NCBI GenBank assembly: GCA_949987565.1
Contig: OX465102.1
Location: 15,376,925-15,440,924, forward strand
Source: Luidia sarsii
Lineage: Eukaryota; Echinodermata; Asteroidea; Paxillosida; Luidiidae
DNA: 64,000 nt
Reading direction: 5' to 3'
Under the pieces are notes generated by a model that was given only the letters and a program-made list of their open reading frames with translations, did not search any database and was not told the origin of the DNA. The translations under genes were made by a program, and so were the position numbers. Of this stretch, positions 46,969 to 58,020 are shown in pieces (position 1 is the first letter of the stretch; every line of letters starts with the position of its first letter).

Positions 46969-48253
46969 TACACTATACAGGTACACATTGTGTAGCTCTC
47001 AAAGTAGGGAGGACACAAAACACTGAAAGCTTAGAGGAATTTCATTGATGAGAAAGCACATATTGAGATTCCTTTCGCTTGGAAGGTGGTAAATAGGTCA
47101 AGGGAAATATTCACCTGAATTTGTTCAAAAGGGATATTGATCGAGGATGAGAGTAAAAAACAACCCATCAAACGTCTGAATATAGTGTGGGTATGCATCT
47201 GACGCTGAATACAGCCAGCTTGAATCAGTGATGTAGGGTGGAAAACAGAGTTTCACGGTCAAACGCCTTGACAGGAAGAGCCAAGCTGTGGAGACGAGCT
47301 GAACACTTTGCAGCGCAGTGTGATGTATGTGTGATGTATGTACATGTGCGCAATCAGGGCTAGCCGTTTCATTAGAGTAATAACAATAATGGATAGTTGG
47401 AGTACATGTACATATATACATTCTGTACATTGTACAGCGTGTACATGTGTACATGTATATGTATCTCAGATGGGTAATCATAATCAAGCTCTCTATAGGG
47501 CCTTTTCCAAAACCCGGCTTAGGCTCAGGCTCAGGCTCCGGCTTTGTCTCTGGATCTTTCATCCATTTCAAGTACATGTACCCGGTACAAGGCATGAAAA
47601 CAGGAAGCCTTTGGCATCATTTTTGAATGTTTTACCGAGTTTTGAACTTCAACAAAGAACTCCAAATTGTATTTCAGCATTTGGATAACTGAGACGAAGC
47701 CGGAGCCGAAGCCTAAGCCGGGTTTTGGAAAAGGGACTTAATACGCCTCTAACAGCTATACGTATATGTAGTATAGAGGCTGTCCACTCATGTACAGTAT
47801 GTACACGTGTACATGTACACTTAAATGCACAAAGCACATACACTATTGTACAGTGTGTGCCCATAGTGTCTCCTGAGACCCCCAGAAGAAGCTGTCCAAG
47901 TTGCCACGGTTTTTCCTGGTTTTTTTTTTAACGAAATACCCACTCCGGGGAATCTTTTGACAGAGAGCCAGACAGGCCCCGCCCCTTCCATTTGGTTGTC
48001 ATGTCGACAAAAAGCAAAGACAAATCCTTTTTGTTTTGATTTGTCTCTCATCCCTCCCTTCTGCTGAGACCCCGGAGATTTGTCCAGTGAGAGGTAAAAA
48101 TCGAAGAAAAAAAAGAAAAAAAGAAAAAGAAAGTGTGAGGGGAATGGAGAATCATCATACTGTGAGAATGATGCTGTGTGGTTCATGTCGTGTCTGGAGG
48201 TGCAGTGCTGTACTTACTTTGCCGACTTTCTAGTCCACTCGGAATCTGAGATG
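46969..48253 (+). other. Intron 1, distal part
   Basis: A short near-palindromic pair, CTTAGGCTCAGGCTCAGGCT (47518) and GCCGGAGCCGAAGCCTAAGC (47699), forms a loose inverted repeat around CCAAAACCC/GGGTTTTGG (about 47508-47728). It could be another small foldback element. No gene was found. Confidence 0.4.
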
Positions 48254-48384
48254 ATGGGGAGGGGAGGGGAAGGGGAGGGAAGGGGAGGGGGGAGGGGAAG
48301 GGGAGGGAAGGGAAGGGGAAGGGAAGGGAAGGGGAAGGGGAGGGGAAGGGGAGGGAAAGGGGAGAGAAAGGGGAAGGGGTGGTC
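48254..48384. repeat. GGGGAAGGGGAGGG purine tract
   Basis: Irregular (G3-4A1-2)n repeat with many G-runs, 600 bp upstream of exon 2. It is potentially quadruplex- or triplex-forming. Confidence 0.9.
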
Positions 48385-48983
48385 AGTTGGGAGGAAGGGT
48401 CAAGTATGGCCCAGTAATGACTGCATTGACAGAGCTGAGTTGCCACTGCAGTCTTTGTAGGGCCACTCACTCTAACGTGATTATTTGAATCCTGATTTGA
48501 GTATTCAGACTCCACTTTTTGGGTGCGTGTGGACACAATAATCGTAAGTGGAGTTGGAAAAGCAAAATTAGCGAGGACGATTGGAGTGGTTCGGGCAGGA
48601 CTGTACCAGAGCTCTTACACTGTACGTGTACATGTATGTATCTACAATGTACATGTGTACCACTTAAATGTCTTAAGATTGGGGCCTTTCGAAATCAACC
48701 ATCTTTGTTGGGGTGGAGTCTGGAGACACTCAAGAGCTAGCTCTTTCACACTACAGCCTCCCAAACCGGGTGGAACTCAATCCGGGTTGAGACCCCGGTG
48801 GAATGTACATGTACAGTCACAAGGTACATGTACATGTACATGTACTTCCGTACAGCTTCGTAATGCAATGTGGTTTCTTTGTAGACTATACATGTACAAC
48901 ATGGTGTGGTTGTATTGACTTAAATGTACATCTGTACTTGATGATGCTTACATTCCCCTATATACACCCTTCTCTCATTGCAG

Positions 48984-49088
48984 CTGGTTGGCGGCCAGTT
49001 TGACCTGGAGTCCAACTTTGTCATCGAGGAGCCGGAGAACGTGACCCATCTGCTGGAGCTGATTGACCACTGCGATGAGAAGCTGCAG
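48984..49088 (+). CDS. NBEA/LRBA: Neurobeachin/LRBA-family protein, coding exon 2
   Basis: Encodes residues 66-100. It is preceded by TTCTCTCATTGCAG and followed by GTGAGT, and both junctions are phase 0. It opens with LVGGQFDLE, a block nearly invariant in NBEA and LRBA, and ends with HCDEKLQ where the vertebrate proteins have HCDVTCQ or KCDITCQ (from memory). The exon is 35 codons with no stop in frame and joins exon 1 exactly at the conserved L-N-L/L-V-G-G position. It belongs to the N-terminal helical repeat region. High GC at third codon positions contrasts with the flanking intron. Confidence 0.88.
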
Positions 49089-50139
49089 GTGAGTGACCGT
49101 CGGACATTGACTGTGTCCGTTTTATAAACACTCAAGTATTTTGGCTCCTCACTTGGTACCCAACCTAAAGATTACAGGCGCTCCAAGACTAATGAGTTGA
49201 GGTGAGTGCACATGTACATGTACAGTGTACCGGTACATGTACGTACATGTACATGTATACAATAACATGTATGCTTTTCTACATGTACATGTAGCAATAA
49301 CCACTTCATTGGATGCATTGCATGCATCCGTTGTTGTTTCTATAAAAACTGTGAAAAGCTTACGCCATTTTTCGCCATTTTTCGTTATGCTATCCTTAAT
49401 TTGTTGTAAATCTACATAAATGTATGGACATGTATATATGTATACATACTGTACATAGTACGTACACTGTACACTACATGTACCATGACATCACGTACAT
49501 GTACATGTACACTGTACATGTACGTGAAGAAAAGCTTCTTACATGTACATGTAGTTTAGTTTCAGTATACAGTGTGTACATGTAAATGTACATGTACAGT
49601 ACATACAAATTTACGTACTTTATACCCGGCGGTGCCAGGTTTTTTCATTGATGAAAAATCATGAGAAAAGCTTACATGTACATGTATGTACCTGTATCTG
49701 GACCACATGTACACTACACATTTATAGTAGTTACCGTATATGTACATATGTACATGTACACACTGTACCGTACATGTACATTACATGTTGTGTTTAAACG
49801 CTACCTTTTGGCACTTTGACATTCATTTGTTAGAATACAATTACAGCTATAAATGTAAAGTACATGTACAGTACATGTACATGTACTGTACAATGTATGT
49901 ATCTTTACACATCTTCTACTACATGTACATGTACATGTACGGTAACTGTACATGCAGTAGGGCTTCTTGCCTCTGTTTGATAGATGAATGATTTTTTTGG
50001 TGGATGAGAATGTAAACTTTACATTAACTTAATAACTTGATGACGGTTTGCCATATTCCACCTGTATTCATTGTACACACATGTACATGTACCGGGTATG
50101 GTCTGCATTTTACTGGTTCCTGTATACATGTACCTTATT
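49089..50139 (+). other. Intron 2, proximal part (TACATG-rich)
   Basis: Intron 2 runs 49089-55154. TACATG clusters at 49210-49300, 49435-49605, 49670-49790 and 49858-49955. No gene was found. Confidence 0.4.
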
Positions 50140-50225
50140 TGATGGCCTGCTTGAAGAAAGCAAGCGGACCACTGTCAGCTTCAGCAGGATTGGAACCCAC
50201 GACTTCTGTTTCCTAGTGCATATCT
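50140..50225 (-). mobile_element. tRNA-derived SINE head, minus strand
   Basis: Read on the minus strand: GGGCAAGAGATATGCACTAGG, then AAGTCGTGGGTTCCAATCCTG. The B-box-like GGTTCCAATCC and its spacing to the upstream part fit a degenerate tRNA-like head. No complete cloverleaf can be drawn, so it is not a tRNA gene. Confidence 0.4.
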
Positions 50226-50363
50226 CTTGCCCATGACACCCCAAAACTATCTACATGTACATGTATGTACATGTATGTGTATGGATTGGTTGACTGTGTG
50301 TGGAGCCAGCTGCTTTTCAAGTTTGGGCCCATCACAAGACCTTGAGAGACACATGCACTGGAT

Positions 50364-50496
50364 TAGGTTTGAATCCAGCCCAAGCTGCCTGTGCAAATGT
50401 ACTTCTTTCTTCTTCAGCAGGCCAATTGGGCAAAGCCCTGAGCATGCATTGCGGGTTTCTATCGTGACCGGGTACGGTAGGGCAAACCCTCATTGC
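50364..50496 (+). mobile_element. SINE-like element (tRNA B box plus tail), plus strand
   Basis: GGTTTGAATCCAGCCCAAGC, then GGGCAAAGCCCTGAGCATGC, then GGGCAAACCCTCATTGCA. The same three blocks in the same order occur on the minus strand at 63594-63775, so they define a dispersed family. The head carries a Pol III B box (GGTTTGAATCC). Confidence 0.55.
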
Positions 50497-50754
50497 ATTA
50501 TTACAACTGAATTTCAATTCCGTCTGAAGGACAGCCAACGCACTGCCTCAAATCCCCTGAAATCTTCCAGCCACTGCAGCGTCCTTGAGAGCAATCCCCT
50601 CTCCCCCCCTCTCCTCCCCTCTCCTCCCAGAACCCGCCGCGCCTTTGTTTATTCAAAGCCTACTCCTTCGACTCCTTCGGATTTGGAAATCACTGATCAG
50701 AAATCCGTCCAGATCGGAGGGGATGGCTCGAGTATTTTCGAACACAAATACTGT

Positions 50755-50835
50755 CAAGGGCCTGACGTTTCTATCGTACATGTACCGAGAAGAGTCTTTC
50801 TCCAAGGCGGAATGACAAGGAATCAAGGACAAAAG
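50755..50835 (-). mobile_element. Family A element fragment
   Basis: GGGCCTGACGTTTCTATCGT...AGTCTTTCTCCAAGGCGGAA-TGACAAGG-AATCAAGGACAAAAG. It extends the same distance past the core as the 12464 copy (AGAGTGACAAGGACAAAAC), so the conserved element is at least 75 bp. Confidence 0.55.
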
Positions 50836-53800
50836 CAGGAAGGATGGTGGGGGGGGGGGGACTGAATAGGACATATGGATGACGGAAAAGGGACAAAGAG
50901 CAAATGCTGTTGACAGACTTGGGTGATATCAAAGCGAGGTGCAGGGAGTAGGGAAGGGATTGCATGTACATGTACATGTACAGTAGATGGGGAACGATTA
51001 AAAGGAAAATATCCAATAGAGAAGTGGAAGAGTGAACAGAAAAGAATGATTTTTTTTTTAAAAGGTATTATACAAAGGAAGGCCTGGTGCATGTTTGGAT
51101 CCAAGCAGGACCTTCCTTTTGAAGGGCAGGAAGTTCCATTTGAACACACTGCTGCAGGCACAGGTATCTACATGTACGTCTATGCTGTGAAAAACCAATT
51201 ACTGATTTACGATGGCACTCCACCACTCCTGGGGAGTCCCTTGGCCAGTGCCATTACAAATTGGTCATAATTTAAAAGAATCAAAATCCAAGTTGTCTGG
51301 AATTGTATGCATTCGCTGCTGATTGTGATCCATGACTTTTTCTTTTCTGTGGCAATTTCCATTGCCGGCTTCCTGGCCATTATTTTTCATCAATGTCAAG
51401 ATATTGGGTACTGAACATGTACGTGTACACAGTACAGACAGTACATGCGCACATGTACATGTACCGGTAAACAAGTACACATACCGGTACCTGTATACAG
51501 CTGTACCGTACATGTATGTACATGTACCGGTACGTGTATCAGCTATACCGTACATGTAATGTACATGCGCACATGTACATGTACATTACATGTACACACA
51601 TGTACTGTATATGTACCGGTACACAAGTACACGTACAGGTACGTGTATACATGTACAGTTGTAACGTATGTACATGTACATGACACGCTGTACACGTAAT
51701 GCACTGTTCATGTACATGTACCTGGTACATACATACAGTACATGTACATGTACATGTACATACACATGTACAGTATGTACTGTACATGAACATACCGGTT
51801 AAATCGTATGCACACAGCGCTTTTTTGTGAATTGAGGAATCCACACCCATTATTATTTATTGTAATATTACAGATACTGTACTGTAACACTAAGTACATG
51901 TAACAGGATTGTACATGTACAGTGTGTGTGTGTGTAGAACTTTTCTCTCTTTTGTACAGTATACAGGCCCTACCGGTACACGTATACAACATGTACCGGT
52001 ACAGTACACGTACGTGTACTGTAAATGTACATGTGTACCAGTGCACAGCAATTTGTGAATGCCTAAGTATATGTTGCTGTTGTATTTTCTAATGACTTTA
52101 TGGCTTTTGATTTTCAGGAATTTCATTTCTGAATGTCCATTGTGCACCTACATGTACATGTATTGATTGCCATTCATTTCAAGTGAGCCACTCTGCTCAC
52201 TCAATAGTCAATGATACCGGTAGTTTTACATGTACATAGACAAGGACATACCGGTAGGTCCGGTACGTACATGTACATGTACATTTATATGTGTACATGT
52301 ACATTGTACATGTTCATGTACCTATACATGTACTGTATACAATAACATTGTACATGTACATGTACATATACATGTACTGTATACTGGGTACATACCGTAT
52401 ACTGTACATGTACATGCCGTACAGTATGCTGTTGTCAAGTGTTGTGGTTTCTGTTGTTGGACAAAGACACATTCAGACAGCTACAACATGTACCAGGGTA
52501 CATGTACATTGTAAGGGCACTATAAAGGGATGGGACATGTTCACGTACATGTACATACAGTTGGTGTACATACATGTACATGTACCTGTACCTGTGCCTG
52601 TACATGTACATGTCATGTACATGTATGTACAGCATTTTTCATTGTTTACTGTGTAGGCCTACAAAGTACATTGTACATGTACATGTATGTACTGTACTGT
52701 ACATGTACATGTACATGTACAATGTACATACATGTACATAATTATTGTACCATACATGTACATGTATACACATTGTATACAGTGTGCATGTAGCTTGTAC
52801 ATGTGTACAAATTGTACATACCGGTACATGTACAGTGGTACATGTAATTTTGTATACTTACCAGTGTACGGTTCACCACACATGTACCGGTACATGTACA
52901 TTTACATGCACTGTGCACTATAATAATCATGGTAATGGAACCATTTTCTTCTGTGCATGAAAACATCAATTGACATTACATACTGTACCGTACACTGTAC
53001 AGTGTACTGATACAGTTCAATTTATCACCATTCCACCAAATTGTTGCACTTTCCCATGTACTGTATGTGTCTGTCCAGTCAATCTCTGCGACATTCTGGT
53101 CGATGGGGGAGGCCCTGGTGAGTCGATATCACGGCAGTAGACCGGGCCATTATAGATTGGCGAGGATGGTAGGGTGGTGGGATGGGGAGAGGAGAGAGAG
53201 AGAGAGAGAGGAAAGAGGAGAGGAGAGGAGGTGGGTCGATGTGAGTTTGCTCACGCCTTAACAGGCAGACCGCAATCAGGATAATCATCTCTGAAATAGC
53301 CGCAGTGCGGAGGTCTCCCGTTGTGGCCCTAGGAAGGCCAGTGTCGGCTGGGCTGCTCTGGGCAGGTGCCCCGGCACTGTCATGCTTCTTCACGGCCAAT
53401 ATGATCAAGCTGGTACACGGATACGTACATGTATTATATGTAGAATGATGATGAGCAACTCACCTGTTAGTGCTGGTACTGCATGCATACTGTTGCACAG
53501 CTTAGCTACATGTACTGTAGTTTGGTATAGAATGGTACATGTACAGTGTGAACCGTACAGTGTACATGTACATGTTCATGTACTGTACATGTACTGTATG
53601 TGCTACATGTACATTATACATGTAAATTGATGTTCCATCAAGTCCCAATTTTTATTTTAAATGGTCTGTACATGTACACGTCATGTACATGTACATGTAC
53701 TGTTGCACAAGTTTAGTTTATAAATGCACCATGTACCTACATGTACAGTACATGTACATTTGGGAACCATGTACATTGTACACATGTATGAACATGTATG

Positions 53801-54341
53801 GTACATGTACATGTACATGTACATGTATGGTACATATACATGTACATGTGTACATGTACATAAATGTACATGTACATGTACATAAATATACATGTACATG
53901 TGCAGTACTGTACTGGTACAGTGTGTACATGTACCTTGCAAGAAGAAATTGTTTGTGCAACACTTTGTACATGTACATGTACATGTACACGCTGATACCG
54001 GTACCCGGTACATGTACCGGTACATGTACATGTACATTGTGTACAATGTACATGTAGAACTTTAGGAGGAGGGGAGAAGGTGGGAAGGAGGAAAGAGGAG
54101 GAAGAAGGGTTCAGGAGGAAATGGAGGGTGCATCATGGGGAGGAAAGGAGGAGGTGGGTGGTGTACCGGTACATGTACATGTACATGATGTACATGTACT
54201 GTAAGCAGTGCACATTGACCAGTTGACCAAAGACTGCATAGGCTGTAGCCTATTGAGCTGTATGTGTACTGTACACTGTACATACAGTATGCAATTGTAA
54301 ATCCATAAATACCATACCAAGTCCTAGCCCTTCATTTTTTT
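50836..54341 (+). other. Intron 2, TACATG-rich
   Basis: Dense TACATG/ACCGGT palindrome clusters at 51415-51795, 52220-52400, 52545-52910, 53530-53960 and 53955-54200, plus a (GA)n stretch at 53184-53235. No exon-like frame with splice signals was found. Confidence 0.45.
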
Positions 54342-55150
54342 AATGTCCTATCTCACTCTCCCTCTCACTCTCTCTCTCTCTCCCTCTCTCACTCCCTCTC
54401 TCACTCCCTCTCACTCTCTCTAACTCTTTCTCCCTCTCTCTCTCTCTTCTTGACTCTCTCTCTAACTCTCTCTCCCCCTCTCTCTCTTCCTGACTCTCTC
54501 TCTCTAACTCTCTCTCCCCCTATCTCTCTCTTCCTGACTCTCTCTCTCTCTCTAACTCCCTCTCTCTCTCTAACTCTCTCACTCTCTCGCCCCCTAACTC
54601 CCCCTCACTCTCTCTCTAACTCTCTCTCTCACTCTCTAACTCTCTCTCTCTCCCTTTCTCTCTCCCTCTCTCCCACTCTCTCTCCTTCTCTCTCCCTCTC
54701 TCTCTCACTCTCTAACTCTCTCTCTCCCTTTCTCTCTCCCTCTCTCCCACTCTCTCTCCTTCTCTCTCCCTCTCTCTCTCCCTCTCTAACTCTCTCTCTC
54801 TCCCTTTCTCTCTCCCTCTCTCCCACTCTCTCTCCTTCTCTCTCCCTCTCTCTCTCACTCTCTAACTCTCTCTCTCTCTCCCTTTCTCTCTCCCTCTCTC
54901 CCACTCTCTCTCCTTCTCTCTCCCTCTCTCTCTCACTCTCTCTCCCCTTCTCTCTCTCTCTCTCTCACTCTCTCTCTCCCTTTCTCTCTCTCCTTCTCTC
55001 TCTCCCTCCCTCTCTCTCTCTCCCCTTCTCTCTCTCTCTCTCTCACTCTCTCTCTCCCTTTCTCTCTCTCCTTCTCTCTCTCCCTCCCTCTCTCTCTCTC
55101 CCTCTCTCTCCCTCTCACTCACTCTCACTCTCTCCGTTTCTCATCTCTTG
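54342..55150 (+). repeat. 0.8-kb C/T tract running into the exon 3 acceptor
   Basis: (CT)n, CTCTCTCC and CTCACTCTC low complexity. It continues without interruption into TTTCTCATCTCTTGCCAG, the 3' splice site of exon 3. The pyrimidine strand is the sense strand, so the whole array behaves as an extended polypyrimidine tract in the pre-mRNA. Open Ser/Leu frames here are artefacts. Confidence 0.95.
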
Positions 55151-55154
55151 CCAG

Positions 55155-55281
55155 GCGGAGATATGGAGCATGTTTGTGGCCATCTTGAGGAAGAGTCTGC
55201 TGAATCTGCAGGCCTGCACGGAGGTCTCCCTCATCACCAAGCTGGTGAACAAGCTGCAGTCTTGCAACGAGATGCTATCAG
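55155..55281 (+). CDS. NBEA/LRBA: Neurobeachin/LRBA-family protein, coding exon 3
   Basis: Encodes residues 101-142 plus the first base of codon 143. The acceptor CTCTTGCCAG joins exon 2 in phase 0, giving LQ/AEIWSMF at the place where NBEA and LRBA have CQ/AEIWSMF. The motif AEIWSMFVAILRKSLLNLQ is the strongest family signature in the window. The donor GTACTC after TCAG is weaker than the other three (no A at +4 or G at +5) and gives a phase-1 junction that makes Asp with exon 4. The segment is predicted helical, as expected for the N-terminal solenoid. Confidence 0.9.
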
Positions 55282-56533
55282 GTACTCATGCCCACCCCAT
55301 GTACATGCAACTTGCCTTTTCCTCCCCTGCAGCAGTCTTCCTACTGGATCATGCACCTTCACGTCCATGTACATGTATACAGTGATTTAGCCCCCCCCCC
55401 AAACCCCACTACCGGGTACATACATGTACATGTACCGGGGATTGGAGGGGGGGGGTAGTTGTACAATGGTTGTACATTGTGTACGGTATTTCCAGTTTCC
55501 TGGCCGACCGTACTTCGACGGCGTGGCCTAGAAAGTGTTTTTGGGGAAAGTTTTAAATCAATGTGATTTAAATCAACCAGCCCTACATGCAAGTTGGTTG
55601 ATTTACATGTAAATCACATTAAAATCATCATTAAAATACATGTACATGTACAATGTACATGGGTACATGTACATGTACATATCCCGGTATGTACATTTTG
55701 GCTCAAGTATTACCGATTACATGACTCAACATAAAAGAAGTACTTGGACAAAAAAAAAAAGCCCTAAAATATTTTCCTAACATATTTACATGTACAATGT
55801 ACATTGTACATGTACATACATGTACATGTCCATGTACCCTATTTTCACATGCCATGCAATTGGAATCACAATTCTTTTTTTGTTTTCTTTTTTTTTTTTG
55901 GGGGAGACCGAACGGACTTGATGTAGTAGAGTTTACACATACATAAACTGTAAACATACATGTTACTGTACATGTACTGTAGATACAGCACCCAAACACC
56001 ATCCTTTGACCTTATTGAAACTCCTACATGTACATTGTATCTGATGGTAGCACAAATTTCAGGCACGATTGAGGTGATTGCTGCGCCCTCATGAGCCTCA
56101 AGTGATATTTTCAGCTCACTCCCTTTAACCGCCATCTCGATGTAAATTTCCAAAAGTTGTAGACATTTCTCAAAATGTCCAAGTACCGGTAGGAACAGGA
56201 GTAAGGAATTCAACCCATCATCTGGGTTAACCACTTCGCAATGGATCCTCAAAATTTTGACTCCACCCCTCTTCACGATTGTCTGAATTTTAAACAAAGA
56301 CTCCTCTCCTCTCAGCCTGCCGTACATGTACACAAAACAATATGTATGTAGCTTGACAAAAGCCTCACAGATGTCAGATTGTGCCAGTTTTGACTGGCTT
56401 GTACACTGTACATGATGCTAAACATCTCATCAACTTACAGGGTATTTCACAGATATTTATTTACACACTATTGAAATAAACAGACATGGGCACTGACCTG
56501 GCAGACATGGGCACTGAAAAGTGGAGTTATATA
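55282..56533 (+). other. Intron 3, proximal part
   Basis: Intron 3 runs 55282-59640. TACATG clusters at 55420-55440, 55635-55690 and 55785-55835. No gene was found. Confidence 0.4.
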
Positions 56534-56743
56534 TATGCAGACCGACGTATGAAGCTCAATCCCTGAATAGAATCGCACACGTTTCAATGGGCGATTTTTG
56601 TTGCCCACAGAGCTACACTGTAACTGCCTATTAACTGGTTCCCTGCAAAATGTAGCCTCACGCACAAGTCGTTGTTTTCTGGTCGCCCATTGAAACGTGT
56701 GGGATTCTATTCGGGGATTGAGCTTCATACGTCGGTCTGCATA
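56534..56743. repeat. Inverted repeat with 60-bp arms (small foldback element)
   Basis: The left arm (56534-56594, GCAGACCGACGTATGAAGCT onward) and the right arm (56683-56743) are reverse complements with only about two mismatches. The 88-bp spacer is unique. Flanking TATATATATG/CATACATGTATATA extends the symmetry outward. No coding capacity is credible. Confidence 0.85.
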
Positions 56744-57728
56744 CATGTATATATCTCGAAAAGTGGCCTGATGCAAAGTTGCTACCGTACATGTACATGT
56801 ACATGTACATGTACATGTGTATGTTGCCCATTTTTTAAGTCCAGTGGAAATGTGGCTTAAGAAATTACTGTCTTGCTTGCCTCATAACTTTTTTCCCCCG
56901 TTATGCTACATGTACATGTATGTACATGTACATGTACATACATGTAAAGTACATGTACATGTACATGTTCATACTGTACATGTACATGTACTGTACATTG
57001 TACATACACTGTACATGTGTACATGTACATACATGTATTTGTAACACTTCACTCAAGGTTTGTAATTGAGAGTGGCCTACATTTTCAGGCGCACTTTTAA
57101 TCTCAGATTGCGGCGAGATTGAGATGGAGAGATTAGTGAAGGAGAGGGTGGGGATGTGTTTTGAGGGTGCGAGGGTGTGATTCGAAGAGGCCAGCCTCTG
57201 ATTAATTCATTTGAGCCGGTTTAGTTGTTGACCGATGCATTAGTGCTGTTGCAAGCTTCCCTCCCCGAAGGAGAAGTGCCGACATATTTTTCTGAGCTGC
57301 ACAGTTTCCCCCCCCCCCCCATGTTGCACCAAGACAAGTACAACATCTACCATATTTTATGTAATTATGGAATCGGATTGCGAACGCCACAATGATGAAT
57401 GACATTTTCACATGCACACGTGCACACACACACAGAAGTCACTCCGGAATGAATTGGGAAATGAATCTCTTCTACGATTGGGGAAAAAATCGGTCAGTGA
57501 CCGATTTGTGTCTTCGTCGGTGACAAAAAATACCCACACGGAGAACATTAGAATAAATTGTGTCCTTGTACATGTAGATTTATCCAATCTTCCCTTTTGG
57601 TTGAAGGAGAGGATGCACAGCATGTTGTACATGTACTTGGCCTTGGATTACATGTAAGCAGCCAGGATGACTGGCTGCAGCCATTAGGTGGCAGCTTCCA
57701 CGCACTTTTTAATTTGAAGCCTTTAACA
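56744..57728 (+). other. Intron 3, middle part
   Basis: TACATG runs at 56788-56820 and 56908-57038. A solo MITE end, AAGTCCAGTGGAAATGTGGC at 56834-56853, matches the right end of the element at 43388-43769. A short C run lies at 57308-57320. No gene was found. Confidence 0.4.
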
Positions 57729-57970
57729 ACTTTGATAACGGTTAACTTTGATAACGAGTAACTTTGATAACGGTTAACTTTGATAACGGTTAACTTTGAT
57801 AACGGTTCACTTTGATAACGGTTCACTTTGATAACTGTTAACTTTGATAATGGTTAACTTTGATAACGGTTAACTTTGATAACGGTTAACTTTGATAACG
57901 GTCAACTTTGATCACGGTTAACTTTGATAACAGTTGACTTTGATAACGGTTCACTTTGATAACTGATAAC
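57729..57970. repeat. 16-bp tandem repeat (AACTTTGATAACGGTT)n
   Basis: About 15 copies with point variants (AACGGTTCACTTTGAT, AACTGTTAACTTTGAT). The unit carries the near-palindrome AACGGTTAAC. Confidence 0.95.
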
Positions 57971-58020
57971 TTGTAGGCCACTATCAGTACTGCAGGTCTC
58001 TTGGATGCAGGTTGTAATTT

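Noticed and set aside
54450..55385. 311-codon Ser/Leu-rich frame ending in the exon 3 sequence
   Set aside because: Runs through the CT tract. Only the part after the acceptor at 55154 is coding, and the family alignment starts exactly there.
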